This document shows positions 24,072 through 34,759 of a DNA stretch of 64,000 bases, one piece after another. The stretch is from Bacillus cereus group sp. RP43 (GTDB taxonomy: Bacteria; Bacillota; Bacilli; Bacillales; Bacillaceae_G): the NCBI RefSeq assembly GCF_040459645.1, contig NZ_JARVHQ010000001.1:682001-746000 (forward strand), written 5' to 3'. Numbering within the stretch: position 1 is the first letter of the stretch; every line of letters starts with the position of its first letter. The position numbers and the translations under genes were made by a program. Below the pieces are notes generated by a model. It made no database searches, was not told where the DNA came from, and worked only from the letters and a program-made list of their open reading frames with translations.

Positions 24072-26294
24072 TTAATCATCAAAATCCGATCTATGTTTTG
24101 TTGAAATTCCTTTTGCGGACTTTTTCACATGCTGTGGTCTCGCTTGTACATCTCTTGTATCAATCATCGTTAATGGAAAACGAATCCATGAATCTTTCAT
24201 TGATTGTTGTCTAGTTGGATAAAAAAGTGCGTACGGTTTACGTAAAGAAGTTAGTCTAAAAAGATGGGTAAATAAAAAGATAAATCCAAGAGAGATACCA
24301 AATAGACCGCCTATTTCTGCAAAGGCGAGAAATGGGAAACGCAGTAAACGAACGGCGTTACCCATTTTATAAATGGGCGTAATAAAGGAAGCTAACGCTG
24401 ATAAGGCAACGATAATTAATAAAATATTACTCGTTAAACCAGCTTGCACGGACGCTTGCCCGATTACGATACCGCCTACAATACCGAGCGTTTGTCCGAC
24501 CTTCATAGGTAATCGCGCGCCAGCTTCTCTTAATAAATCAATCGCAAGTTCCAAGAAAAGTGCTTCTATTAAAGGGGGAAATGGTACTTGAGCCCTTGAT
24601 AAAATCAATGTTTCAAGTAAGTCACTTGGAACTAATTCATAATGATAATTCAAAACTGCAACGTATAATGGAGTTGCACAAATTGAGAATAGAACAGCAA
24701 TCAATCTTAAAATCCTTGAGAATGTAGCGTATAACCAAGAAACGTTATAGTCTTCTGGTGAAATGAAAAAGTCGAAATATGATACAGGTGTTAATAGGAC
24801 ACTTGGAGAACCATCAACAAAAATAGCGATTTTTCCATCAATAAGTGCTTTTGTGACTCTATCAGTGCGTTCTGTATTTATATAGAGTGGGAAAATTGAC
24901 TTTTCACCCATTAATTCTTGTATATAAGCACTATCGTTAATTTGATCATATTCAAGAGCGCGTAATGATTCCTCTAGAAAATCTACATTATCTTTCTCAG
25001 CTAAGTTATTTAAATACATCATAACGACTTTTGTTTTTGAGAACTCTCCGATAATCATTTCTTTTGTTTGTAACTCTAAAACAGGAAGGCGTTTTCTTAC
25101 TAAATTAATATTCGTATCAATATCCTCTACGAAGCCTTCTTGAGGTCCGATAACGGTTGATTCATTTAATGGAGGAGTTGGTGCACGATAATTATCAATT
25201 GCAATATTTGCAAGCATACACTTTTGATCTTGCTGATTTAATTGAATAATTGCATGGCCTTTTAAAACCATGTCCTCAATTTTTTGTAAGTCGTTCGTAA
25301 TTGTAATACCACTCATCGGAATATGTTCTTTTAATTCTTCTAATGGAGCGCAAGGACGTTCCATTAGAGTAGGCATTAAATACTTTTGCAATTTCTCACC
25401 ATCAAGTGAAGGGCGATAGTAAGAAATCCAATAAGGCATCGTTTCATCGTCAGATGTGTGGTAATTAACAAAATCACTAGACTGTTTCAGCTTCTCTATT
25501 AAATCTTGTAGAGAATGGATATGGTCATTTGCTGGCTTGCTAAAGTCATAAATGCTGTTACTTCCAGAGCTTTGCTGTTTCTCTTGGGAAGAATCGTCTT
25601 GTTTAGTATTTTGCTGTTTTTCTTTGGAAGAATCGTCTTGCTTAGTATTTTGCTGTTTTTCTTGGGAAGAATCGTCTTGCTTAGCATCTTGCTGTTTGTT
25701 TTGAGAAGAATTGTCTTGCTTAGCATCTTGCTGCTTGTTTTGAGAAGCCTCGTCTTGCTTAGCATCTTGCTGTTTGTTTTGAGAAGCCTCGTCTTGTTTG
25801 GAATCTTGCTGCTTGTTTTGAGAAGCCTCGTCTTGCTTAGCATCTTGCTGTTTGTTTTGAGAAGCCTCGTCTTGTTTGGAATCTTGCTGCTTGTTTTGAG
25901 AAGGCTTGTCTTGCTTAGCATCTTGCTGTTTGTTTTGAGAAGCCTCGTCTTGTTTGGAATCTTGCTGTTTGTTTTGAGAAGGCTTGTCTTGCTTAGCATC
26001 TTGCTGTTTGTTTTGAGAAGCCTCGTCTTGTTTGGAATCTTGCTGCTTGTTTTGAGAAGGCTTGTCTTGCTTAGCATCTTGTTGCTTGTTTTGAGAAGAA
26101 TTCTCTTGCTTAGAAGGCTCCTCAGTTTGTTCCGTATTTTTTTGTTGGTTATTCTTATCTTTACTCTGTTTCATGCTTCTAGTCTGCTTTTTGTTATTGT
26201 TCTCTTGTTCGTTAGGCTGTTGTTCCGAGTCATTTGTCTCTTTTGCATCTGCTGTATTTGAGTTTTTTTTCTTACGTAACCAATTCCAAATCAT
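24072..26294 (-). CDS. gerIA: Spore germination receptor A subunit with Q/K-rich repeat domain (GerIA/GerHA type)
   Basis: This 740-residue protein begins with a basic, charged leader (1-70). About 13 tandem 13-residue repeats (SQNKQQDAKQDKP / SQNKQQDSKQDEA) follow to about residue 245, then the conserved GerA core from DFSKPANDH. The core has the N-terminal soluble domains, FVDGSPSVLLTPVSYFDFF, and about five to six helices at 520-700. A long hydrophilic Gln-rich N-terminal repeat domain is the hallmark of B. cereus GerIA and B. anthracis GerHA, receptors involved in inosine and aromatic-amino-acid germination. A sigma-G-like promoter lies upstream. Confidence 0.92.
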   Translation of the reverse strand: MIWNWLRKKKNSNTADAKETNDSEQQPNEQENNNKKQTRSMKQSKDKNNQQKNTEQTEEPSKQENSSQNKQQDAKQDKPSQNKQQDSKQDEASQNKQQDAKQDKPSQNKQQDSKQDEASQNKQQDAKQDKPSQNKQQDSKQDEASQNKQQDAKQDEASQNKQQDSKQDEASQNKQQDAKQDEASQNKQQDAKQDNSSQNKQQDAKQDDSSQEKQQNTKQDDSSKEKQQNTKQDDSSQEKQQSSGSNSIYDFSKPANDHIHSLQDLIEKLKQSSDFVNYHTSDDETMPYWISYYRPSLDGEKLQKYLMPTLMERPCAPLEELKEHIPMSGITITNDLQKIEDMVLKGHAIIQLNQQDQKCMLANIAIDNYRAPTPPLNESTVIGPQEGFVEDIDTNINLVRKRLPVLELQTKEMIIGEFSKTKVVMMYLNNLAEKDNVDFLEESLRALEYDQINDSAYIQELMGEKSIFPLYINTERTDRVTKALIDGKIAIFVDGSPSVLLTPVSYFDFFISPEDYNVSWLYATFSRILRLIAVLFSICATPLYVAVLNYHYELVPSDLLETLILSRAQVPFPPLIEALFLELAIDLLREAGARLPMKVGQTLGIVGGIVIGQASVQAGLTSNILLIIVALSALASFITPIYKMGNAVRLLRFPFLAFAEIGGLFGISLGFIFLFTHLFRLTSLRKPYALFYPTRQQSMKDSWIRFPLTMIDTRDVQARPQHVKKSAKGISTKHRSDFDD
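25573..26096. repeat. 39-bp tandem repeats in the gerA-type gene
   Basis: About 13 copies of a 39-bp in-frame unit are present. In the 5' part of the gene (higher coordinates) two variants alternate (DAKQDKP and DSKQDEA), giving a 78-bp higher-order period. Towards the 3' end the units diverge (DNS, DDS, NTKQDDS). Such arrays usually vary in copy number between strains. Confidence 0.92.
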
Positions 26295-26327
26295 ATGTAT
26301 TCCCTCTTTGATCTTGTAATATAGTGC

Positions 26328-26357
26328 TATTTTGTGGCTAATTTTGTATATTATTCA
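26328..26357 (-). promoter_or_regulatory. Sigma-G-like promoter of the germination receptor operon
   Basis: On the reverse strand a TGAATA -35 (26357-26352) and CAAAATA -10 (26334-26328) are separated by 17 bases. They resemble the forespore sigma-G consensus TGAATA-N17/18-CATACTA. They sit about 35 bases upstream of the gerA-type ATG, as expected for a forespore-expressed ger operon. Confidence 0.5.
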
Positions 26358-26447
26358 TTTATTTATGAAAAGAAGAAGGAGAATGCTTTCCGCAGAAAAA
26401 AATCCTTTAGTAAGCAGTTCATAATATGACGGGAAGAAGGCGAGTCT

Positions 26448-27572
26448 GTGCAAATTGTAAAGAAGGAGAAGTTTATTTTAAAAGAGTTTATTTTTGAAAA
26501 TGGTAGGGAAATTCCTGTTCAAATGGGGTATGAGACGTATGGTACTTTAAATAGAGAAAGATCCAATGCGATTTTGGTTTGCCATTATTTTAGTGCAACA
26601 AGTCATGCGGCAGGAAAATATACAGCGCATGACGAGGAGTCTGGTTGGTGGGATGGATTAATTGGACCTGGGAAAGCAATTGATACAAATAAATATTTCG
26701 TTATATGTACTGATAACCTTTGTAATGTACAGGTGAAAAACTCATACGTTATTACTACTGGACCAAAATCGATTAATTCAGAAACAGGAGACGAATACGC
26801 TATGGATTTCCCTGTATTTACATTTCTTGATGTAGCTCGTATGCAATATGAGTTAATAAAAGATATGGGGATTTCTAGGTTGCATGCTGTAATGGGACCG
26901 TCGGCAGGTGGGATGATTGCGCAGCAATGGGCTGTCTACTATCCTCATATGGTGCAGCGAATGATTGGAGTTATTACGAATCCGCAAAATCCAATTATAA
27001 CGTCGGGCAATGTAGCACAAAATGCGATTGAAGCAATTCAACTGGATCCAAATTGGAAAGGTGGAAAGTATGGAGAAGAGCAGCCAACGAAGGGTCTTCA
27101 TTTAGCAAATCGAATGATGTTTATGAATGCGTTTGATGAACATTTTTATGAAACAGCATTCCCGCGGAATAGTATAGAAATGGCACCTTATCAGGAATTT
27201 TCTGCATTAACATCATTTGAGAAAGAGATTAATAAAGTGACATGCAAAAGTATAGATTTAGTAGATGCAAATTCATGGATGTACACTGCGAAAGCAGTCT
27301 TATTACATGATATTGCGCATGGATTTTCTTCTTTAGAAGAGGCTCTTTCTAATATAGAAGCGAATGTACTCATGATTCCGTGCAAACAAGATTTACTTCA
27401 GCCACCCCGTTATAATTATAAAATGGTAGACATTTTGCAAAAACAGGGGAAATATGCAGAAGTGTATGAGATAGAAAGTATAAATGGGCATATGGCTGGG
27501 GCATTAGATGTTCATTTATTTGAAAAGAAAGTTTACGAGTTTTTAAATCGGAAAGTATCTAGTTTCGTGTAG
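26448..27572 (+). CDS. MetX-like alpha/beta hydrolase (homoserine acyltransferase superfamily)
   Basis: This 374-residue protein shares the MetX layout: YETYGTLN (28-35), GWWDGLIGPGKAIDT (66-80), TGPKSIN and DFPV. The likely triad is S152 in GPSAGG, Asp in PCKQD (near 321) and His in GHMAG (near 350). Key MetX substrate motifs are altered: the nucleophile elbow is GPSAGG rather than GGS(M/L)GG, and CHALTG-type oxyanion sequence is CHYFSAT. It may not acetylate homoserine and could be a hydrolase or acyltransferase for another substrate. The GTG start has AAGAAGG 7 bases upstream. It is alone, divergent from the ger operon, with no SAM riboswitch or T-box. Confidence 0.8.
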   Translation: MQIVKKEKFILKEFIFENGREIPVQMGYETYGTLNRERSNAILVCHYFSATSHAAGKYTAHDEESGWWDGLIGPGKAIDTNKYFVICTDNLCNVQVKNSYVITTGPKSINSETGDEYAMDFPVFTFLDVARMQYELIKDMGISRLHAVMGPSAGGMIAQQWAVYYPHMVQRMIGVITNPQNPIITSGNVAQNAIEAIQLDPNWKGGKYGEEQPTKGLHLANRMMFMNAFDEHFYETAFPRNSIEMAPYQEFSALTSFEKEINKVTCKSIDLVDANSWMYTAKAVLLHDIAHGFSSLEEALSNIEANVLMIPCKQDLLQPPRYNYKMVDILQKQGKYAEVYEIESINGHMAGALDVHLFEKKVYEFLNRKVSSFV

Positions 27573-27588
27573 GAAATAATTAATGTGG

Positions 27589-27622
27589 AAAGGTGCATGA
27601 TTTATAGTAGGCACCTTTTTTT
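27589..27622 (+). terminator. Terminator after the MetX-like gene
   Basis: An AAGGTGC/GCACCTT stem with a 13-nt loop is followed by seven T residues. It overlaps the stop region of the convergent small gene. Confidence 0.8.
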
Positions 27623-27803
27623 ACATGATTTGCAGACGGAAAATATATGAAGCGACTGATAAACCGAAGAAAGCTATACTAAGTAATAGAAATAAGAATG
27701 ACATTTCTTGAGGGGATTTTATCTTTTTATTATTTTTCATACTAAGAGCAATAACTGCAAAAACTAAGAAAATGATGCCCATAATGAAAAGAAAAAGTGT
27801 CAT
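27621..27803 (-). CDS. Small two-helix membrane protein
   Basis: This 60-residue protein has hydrophobic helices at about 2-22 and 35-55 separated by the basic loop KNNKKIKSPQE. AAAGGAG lies 9 bases before the ATG. It is convergent with the MetX-like gene and shares its terminator region. I do not recognise the family. Confidence 0.65.
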   Translation of the reverse strand: MTLFLFIMGIIFLVFAVIALSMKNNKKIKSPQEMSFLFLLLSIAFFGLSVASYIFRLQIM

Positions 27804-28002
27804 TTTAACTGGCTCCTTTCATCAAACAAGTATATTGAGGATACAATGCGCTAGTTATGTTTGTAAAGAGTAAGTTTTGCGGGGAAATTGAGAAATAAAT
27901 GTTCCATTCTTTGCGTTCCTTCCTTCGCATGCTAAAATTGATGAGAAATGATTGTTTAAAGAAGAAACTGAAGGTTTTATTGTATATAAGGAGGAACTAC
28001 AT

Positions 28003-28308
28003 ATGACAGAAGTAAAAACAATTACTACAGAAGAAGTGCAAGAGCGTTTAGAAAATGGAGAAACATTATTTTTAGTAGATGTAAGGGAAGATGAAGAAGT
28101 AGCGGCAGGGAAAATTCCGGAAGCTGTACATATTAAAATGGGCGATATTCCAAATAAAGTAGATTTCTTTGAGAAAGAGAATGAATATATCTTTATTTGC
28201 CGTTCGGGAATGCGTAGTGAAAACGTATGCCATTATTTAAATGAGCAAGGATTTAAAACAGTGAATATGGTTGGCGGTATGCTTCAATATGAAGGTGAAA
28301 CGAAATAG
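28003..28308 (+). CDS. Single-domain rhodanese (sulfurtransferase)
   Basis: This 101-residue protein is a single rhodanese domain. It has VDVREDEEVAAGKIPEAVHI and an active-site loop CRSGMRS whose C66 would carry the persulfide. Such proteins move sulfane sulfur from thiosulfate or persulfides in the cytoplasm. ATG 28003 follows AAGGAGG by 8 bases; a longer frame from 27952 has no ribosome site. It is monocistronic with its own terminator. Confidence 0.92.
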   Translation: MTEVKTITTEEVQERLENGETLFLVDVREDEEVAAGKIPEAVHIKMGDIPNKVDFFEKENEYIFICRSGMRSENVCHYLNEQGFKTVNMVGGMLQYEGETK

Positions 28309-28317
28309 TTAATTGTT

Positions 28318-28352
28318 AAAAACTTGAAACGAGTCTGTTTCAAGTTTTTTTC
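28318..28352 (+). terminator. Terminator after the rhodanese gene
   Basis: A perfect 10-bp stem AACTTGAAAC/GTTTCAAGTT with a 6-nt loop is followed by T7. Confidence 0.93.
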
Positions 28353-28386
28353 TTTTGCATACAGTGTATAAAAGGGGGATAGGTAA

Positions 28387-28611
28387 ATGGGGATTAACAT
28401 GCGTAAAGTAAAAATTATAAATAATACAGGAGCTGTTAATGTCGGTGACTGTTATGATATCTCACCTTTAGCTGTGGCAAAAATATATGCTGGTGCTGGA
28501 GGATCGAGTGCGGCTGTTTTTTTAAATGGGAAACGACAGCCAGAAGCTGTGATTAGAACATCAGTGTTTCTTCCGCCATTAGCGACGAGTACACGTACAT
28601 TAGGTGCATAA
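28387..28611 (+). CDS. GerPA/GerPF-like small spore protein 1
   Basis: This 74-residue protein carries the N-T-G-x-V-x-V-G-D-x-x-x-I-S-P-x5-K-x-Y-A-G-x-G pattern (about 13-40) of the GerPA/GerPF family. GerP proteins form a coat-associated complex that lets germinants reach the inner membrane. The usual C-terminal half is replaced by a RTSVFLPPLATSTRT tail. An AAGGGGG ribosome site lies 8 bases before the ATG. It is 20 bases upstream of a second related gene and just ahead of the collagen-like gene, which suggests a mother-cell spore-surface cluster (inference). Confidence 0.72.
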   Translation: MGINMRKVKIINNTGAVNVGDCYDISPLAVAKIYAGAGGSSAAVFLNGKRQPEAVIRTSVFLPPLATSTRTLGA

Positions 28612-28631
28612 AGGAAAGGTAGAGTGTAAGT

Positions 28632-28955
28632 ATGCCTGCACGTATTAAAGAATTTATTATCGTTAATAATACTGGGAATATATTTACAGGGGATAATTTG
28701 AGTGATACTTCATTTACTGCTACGAAATCGTATAGTGGTTCAATGGGTTGTACTTGGATTGATGTTGTTACAGTAATAGGGACGGAGACGAAGCTTTGTT
28801 TACAGCCGGGAGATTCTGTGACGACAACATATACACGAGGAACTCCTGCTGGTACTTTAACAGGAACAAATATGGGGCAAAGTGTAAATGCATCGGGTAT
28901 AGCGCAAGCTGTCCCTAATACAGATAATATGGATTCAACAGCTGGACTCCCCTAG
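28632..28955 (+). CDS. GerPA/GerPF-like small spore protein 2
   Basis: This 107-residue protein shares the NNTGNIFTGD...TKSYSGSMG pattern with its neighbour and the GerPA/GerPF family, but with an altered IS-P region. It is Thr/Gly/Ser rich, has no signal peptide or membrane helix, and has two cysteines (CTW and LCLQ). It is probably cotranscribed with the preceding gene. Its stop codon lies within the terminator stem. Function is inferred only from family likeness and location. Confidence 0.7.
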   Translation: MPARIKEFIIVNNTGNIFTGDNLSDTSFTATKSYSGSMGCTWIDVVTVIGTETKLCLQPGDSVTTTYTRGTPAGTLTGTNMGQSVNASGIAQAVPNTDNMDSTAGLP

Positions 28956-28975
28956 GAAATTAGGGGAGTTTTTAT
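28946..28975 (+). terminator. Terminator after the GerP-like pair
   Basis: A perfect 9-bp stem ACTCCCCTA/TAGGGGAGT with a 6-nt loop is followed by TTTTATT. It includes the stop codon of the second gene. Confidence 0.9.
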
Positions 28976-29109
28976 TAATTTAATTAAAAAATTCACTTCA
29001 TAAAATAAATTAGAGTCTAATAAAAGTAGTCTTGGAGATTGCTTTTGTAAATAGATTAAAAAGAAGAGTTTTGTTTCATGTAAAAAGATGGTTTGTAGGT
29101 GGTGAAAAT

Positions 29110-31902
<2,793 letters not shown>

Positions 31903-31908
31903 TAAGTA

Positions 31909-31945
31909 GAAAAACCTTGGAACTTTTATGTTTCAAGGTTTTTTT
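31909..31945 (+). terminator. Terminator after the collagen-like gene
   Basis: An AAACCTTGGAAC/GTTTCAAGGTTT stem with one G-T pair and a 6-nt loop is followed by T7. Confidence 0.9.
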
Positions 31946-31947
31946 AT

Positions 31948-32016
31948 CCCAGTATTTGAGAGTCGTTCTCGCTAATCAGAGGGGAATTGATAACCTTCTA
32001 TTGTTTAAAGTTTCAC
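31948..32016. repeat. bcr1-like repeat, internally deleted copy
   Basis: The 69-bp element keeps the left end CCCAGTATTTG and the right end AAAGTTTCAC, with TTTAT flanks at 31943-31947 and 32017-32021. The middle of the full copy at 8759-8907 is missing. Confidence 0.6.
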
Positions 32017-32104
32017 TTTATTCACCTTAGCAAAAACATCGCAGTTCGAAAATATATTATAATAGAATGAAAAGAGAGAAATTTGGCAGAAAGGGAGGGT
32101 GGCG

Positions 32105-33118
32105 ATGCAGGAGATGGTTAAAGACTTTTTTGGACGCCCACTTCAAGATTTACGCATATCTGTCATTGATCGTTGCAATTTTAGATGTACATATTGTATG
32201 CCGGCAGAAGTATTTGGGCCTGATTATGCTTTTTTGAAAGATGAGTTTTTACTGACGTTTGATGAAATCGAGCGTTTGGCAAAAGTGTTTGTTAGCATCG
32301 GTGTAAGAAAAATTAGACTTACTGGTGGTGAGCCACTACTCCGTAAAGATTTAGCAAAACTTATTGCACGTCTCGTGAAAATTGAAGGGCTAGTAGATAT
32401 AGGATTAACGACAAATGCGATTCATTTAACGAAACAAGCGAAGGCATTAAAAGAAGCTGGATTACATAGAGTAAATGTTAGTTTAGATGCGATAGATGAT
32501 GATATATTTAGAAATATTAATGGTCGAAATATTAATACAAAACCTGTGATTAAGGGCATTATAGCAGCAAAAGAGGCAGGGCTTGAAGTAAAAGTAAATA
32601 TGGTTGTGAAAAAAGGGATGAACGATCATCAAGTACTTCCGATGGCTGCGTATTTTAAAGAGCAAGGAATTTCACTTAGATTTATTGAGTTTATGGACGT
32701 TGGTAGTACGAATGGATGGAATTTTGATCAAGTAGTTACAAAGCGGGAATTAATTGAGATGATTCATGGAGTGTATCCGCTTGAGCCAGCTGAAGCGCAT
32801 TATTTTGGTGAAGTTGCGAAACGATATCGGTATGTTGGAACAAATGTAGAGGTCGGGTTTATTACTTCTGTTTCTGAGTCGTTTTGTTCTTCTTGTACGA
32901 GGGCGAGAATTTCGGCGGATGGAAAATTCTATACTTGTTTGTTTGCGACGGAAGGATTGGATATAAGGGAACTTCTTAGAGATAATCTTTCGGATGAAGA
33001 GCTATTACATGTTATACAAGATGTATGGATGAATAGAAAAGATAGGTATTCAGATGAACGGACAGAAGAAAGTGCGAAAAATCGTCCGAAAATTGAAATG
33101 TCTTATATAGGAGGATAA
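32105..33118 (+). CDS. moaA: GTP 3',8-cyclase MoaA
   Basis: This 337-residue radical SAM enzyme starts molybdopterin synthesis by converting GTP to 3',8-cyclo-GTP. The N-terminal cluster motif is C24-x3-C28-x2-C31 (CNFRCTYC). The C-terminal second cluster is in [18 protein letters not shown] (about 256-275), and LTGGEPLLR is the SAM-binding strand. The usual C-terminal GG is nearly kept (YIGG). ATG 32105 has GGGAGG 6 bases upstream and is preferred over GTG 32099. It heads a Moco gene cluster and is followed 16 bases later by moeB. Confidence 0.96.
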   Translation: MQEMVKDFFGRPLQDLRISVIDRCNFRCTYCMPAEVFGPDYAFLKDEFLLTFDEIERLAKVFVSIGVRKIRLTGGEPLLRKDLAKLIARLVKIEGLVDIGLTTNAIHLTKQAKALKEAGLHRVNVSLDAIDDDIFRNINGRNINTKPVIKGIIAAKEAGLEVKVNMVVKKGMNDHQVLPMAAYFKEQGISLRFIEFMDVGSTNGWNFDQVVTKRELIEMIHGVYPLEPAEAHYFGEVAKRYRYVGTNVEVGFITSVSESFCSSCTRARISADGKFYTCLFATEGLDIRELLRDNLSDEELLHVIQDVWMNRKDRYSDERTEESAKNRPKIEMSYIGG

Positions 33119-33134
33119 GAAAGGGGGATGTCGT

Positions 33135-34148
33135 ATGCAAGAGCGATATTCAAGACAAATGTTATTTTCTGGTGTTGGGGAAGAAGGGCAACGGAAAATA
33201 AGAGGGAAGCACGTGCTCGTCATCGGTGCTGGTGCGCTCGGAGCAGCGAATGCAGAAGCAATTGTTAGAGCAGGTGTTGGAAAAATAACAATTGCTGATC
33301 GTGATTATGTAGAATGGAGTAATTTACAAAGGCAACAATTATATACAGAAGAAGATGCAAAGCATTATAAGCCGAAAGCGATAGCGGCAGCAGAACATTT
33401 AAAGGCAATTAATTCCGAAGTAGAAATTGTACCGATTGTGACTGATGTAACGGTGCAAGAAATGGAAGAGTTAATTAAAGGTGTAGATTTAATATTGGAT
33501 GCGACAGATAATTTTGAAACGCGCCTTCTTATTAATGATATATCTCAGATGTATAACGTTCCATGGATATACGGAGGATGTGTTGGAAGTTACGGAGTAA
33601 CTTATACAATCTTACCAGGAAAAACGCCGTGTTTTCGATGTTTAATGGAACATCCGGCGAGCGGAGCGACATGTGATACGGCCGGTATTATACAGCCAGC
33701 AGTGCAATTAGTAGTTGCACATCAAATAACGGAAGCCTTGAAAATATTAGTAGAAGATTTTGAGGCACTTCGTGAAACGATGCTATCATTTGATCTTTGG
33801 AATAATCAACAGATGGCATTTAAAGTGAATAGACAGAAAAAGGATACATGTTTATCTTGTGGAAAATTACGTACATATCCGAGTTTAACATTTGAAGCTC
33901 AAACGAAAACAGAAGTATTATGTGGACGAAATACAGTTCAAATCCGCCCAGGTGTGCGTCAGGGTTTTAATTTAGAAGAAATTAAAAAGCGCTTACAAAA
34001 AAGTGTGGATGTAAAAGCAACGCCGTATTTATTATCATTTCCAGTGGAAGAATATCGTTTTGTTTTATTTACAGATGGCAGGGCATTTATTCATGGTACG
34101 AATGATATGAATGTTGCGAAACGACTATATGCAAGATATATAGGTTGA
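33135..34148 (+). CDS. moeB: MoeB/ThiF-type adenylyltransferase
   Basis: This 337-residue E1-like enzyme has an ATP-binding GAGALGAAN at 31-39 and R-x6-R type residues in NLQRQQLY. The DATDNFETR motif is present, with two zinc-binding CxxC pairs, CFRC (near 173) and CLSC (near 239). A C-terminal extension of about 80 residues follows. It adenylates the C-terminal glycine of MoaD (or ThiS) before sulfuration. The Moco context favours MoaD as partner. The second active-site Cys probably lies in SGATCDTAG. Confidence 0.92.
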   Translation: MQERYSRQMLFSGVGEEGQRKIRGKHVLVIGAGALGAANAEAIVRAGVGKITIADRDYVEWSNLQRQQLYTEEDAKHYKPKAIAAAEHLKAINSEVEIVPIVTDVTVQEMEELIKGVDLILDATDNFETRLLINDISQMYNVPWIYGGCVGSYGVTYTILPGKTPCFRCLMEHPASGATCDTAGIIQPAVQLVVAHQITEALKILVEDFEALRETMLSFDLWNNQQMAFKVNRQKKDTCLSCGKLRTYPSLTFEAQTKTEVLCGRNTVQIRPGVRQGFNLEEIKKRLQKSVDVKATPYLLSFPVEEYRFVLFTDGRAFIHGTNDMNVAKRLYARYIG

Positions 34149-34175
34149 ACCTAAAGGAGAGTCCTTTAGGTTCAA
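34145..34175. terminator. 14-bp hairpin between convergent moeB and moaC
   Basis: A perfect TTGAACCTAAAGGA stem with a 3-nt loop begins at the moeB stop codon. No clear U tract follows on either strand, so terminator function is likely but imperfect. Confidence 0.6.
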
Positions 34176-34190
34176 CTGGAAAAGATAGGA

Positions 34191-34676
34191 TTAAGAATTT
34201 CTAATATAATCTCCATTTTTTCCGCCCGTTTTTTCAAGTAAGTACGTTTCGCCAATAATCATACTCTTATCAACGGCTTTACACATGTCATATACAGTAA
34301 GAGCGGTAGCGGAAGCAGCTGTTAAAGCTTCCATCTCAACGCCGGTACTACCTTCTGTTTTAACTTTTACTTCAATAAGTAGTCGATATTGTTCTTCTGA
34401 CTGTTTCCAATCGAAAGAGACATCAACACCTTTTAATAATAAAGGATGGCACATTGGGATAATATCAGAAGTACGTTTCGCAGCCATAATGCCTGCGATT
34501 TGTGCAACAGCTAATACATCACCTTTACCAATTTCATTGTGAGAGATTTTATCAAAAATTTCTTTCGTAACGAGAATGCTAGAGCATGCTATTGCTGTTC
34601 GAACGGTTATTTTTTTGTCACTTATATCAACCATTTTAGCGCGTCCTTGGTCATTGAAATGTGTAAATGAAGACAT
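34191..34676 (-). CDS. moaC: Cyclic pyranopterin monophosphate synthase MoaC
   Basis: This 161-residue protein is a complete MoaC. It has [16 protein letters not shown], the IPMCHPL loop and the [17 protein letters not shown] active-site segment, whose Lys, Glu and Asp/Lys residues convert 3',8-cH2GTP to cPMP. It is unusual here in being on the opposite strand, between moaA-moeB and the divergent moeA operon. AGGAGG lies 8 bases before the ATG. Confidence 0.97.
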   Translation of the reverse strand: MSSFTHFNDQGRAKMVDISDKKITVRTAIACSSILVTKEIFDKISHNEIGKGDVLAVAQIAGIMAAKRTSDIIPMCHPLLLKGVDVSFDWKQSEEQYRLLIEVKVKTEGSTGVEMEALTAASATALTVYDMCKAVDKSMIIGETYLLEKTGGKNGDYIRNS

Positions 34677-34759
34677 GGAATTCCTCCTTGAAGTAATTGC
34701 TATTTAATATATAAAGTGTAATCGAGATTAGATATTTTGCAAATATGAGGTGAGAAACA

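Noticed and set aside
25499..26261. Reading frames of 192 and 248 codons overlapping the gerA-type repeats
   Set aside because: They arise from the 39-bp repeat in other frames and have no ribosome site; the GerA frame continues into a conserved domain.
26382..26440. Short basic leader peptide frame before the MetX-like gene
   Set aside because: It has no convincing ribosome site and no attenuator structure follows it.
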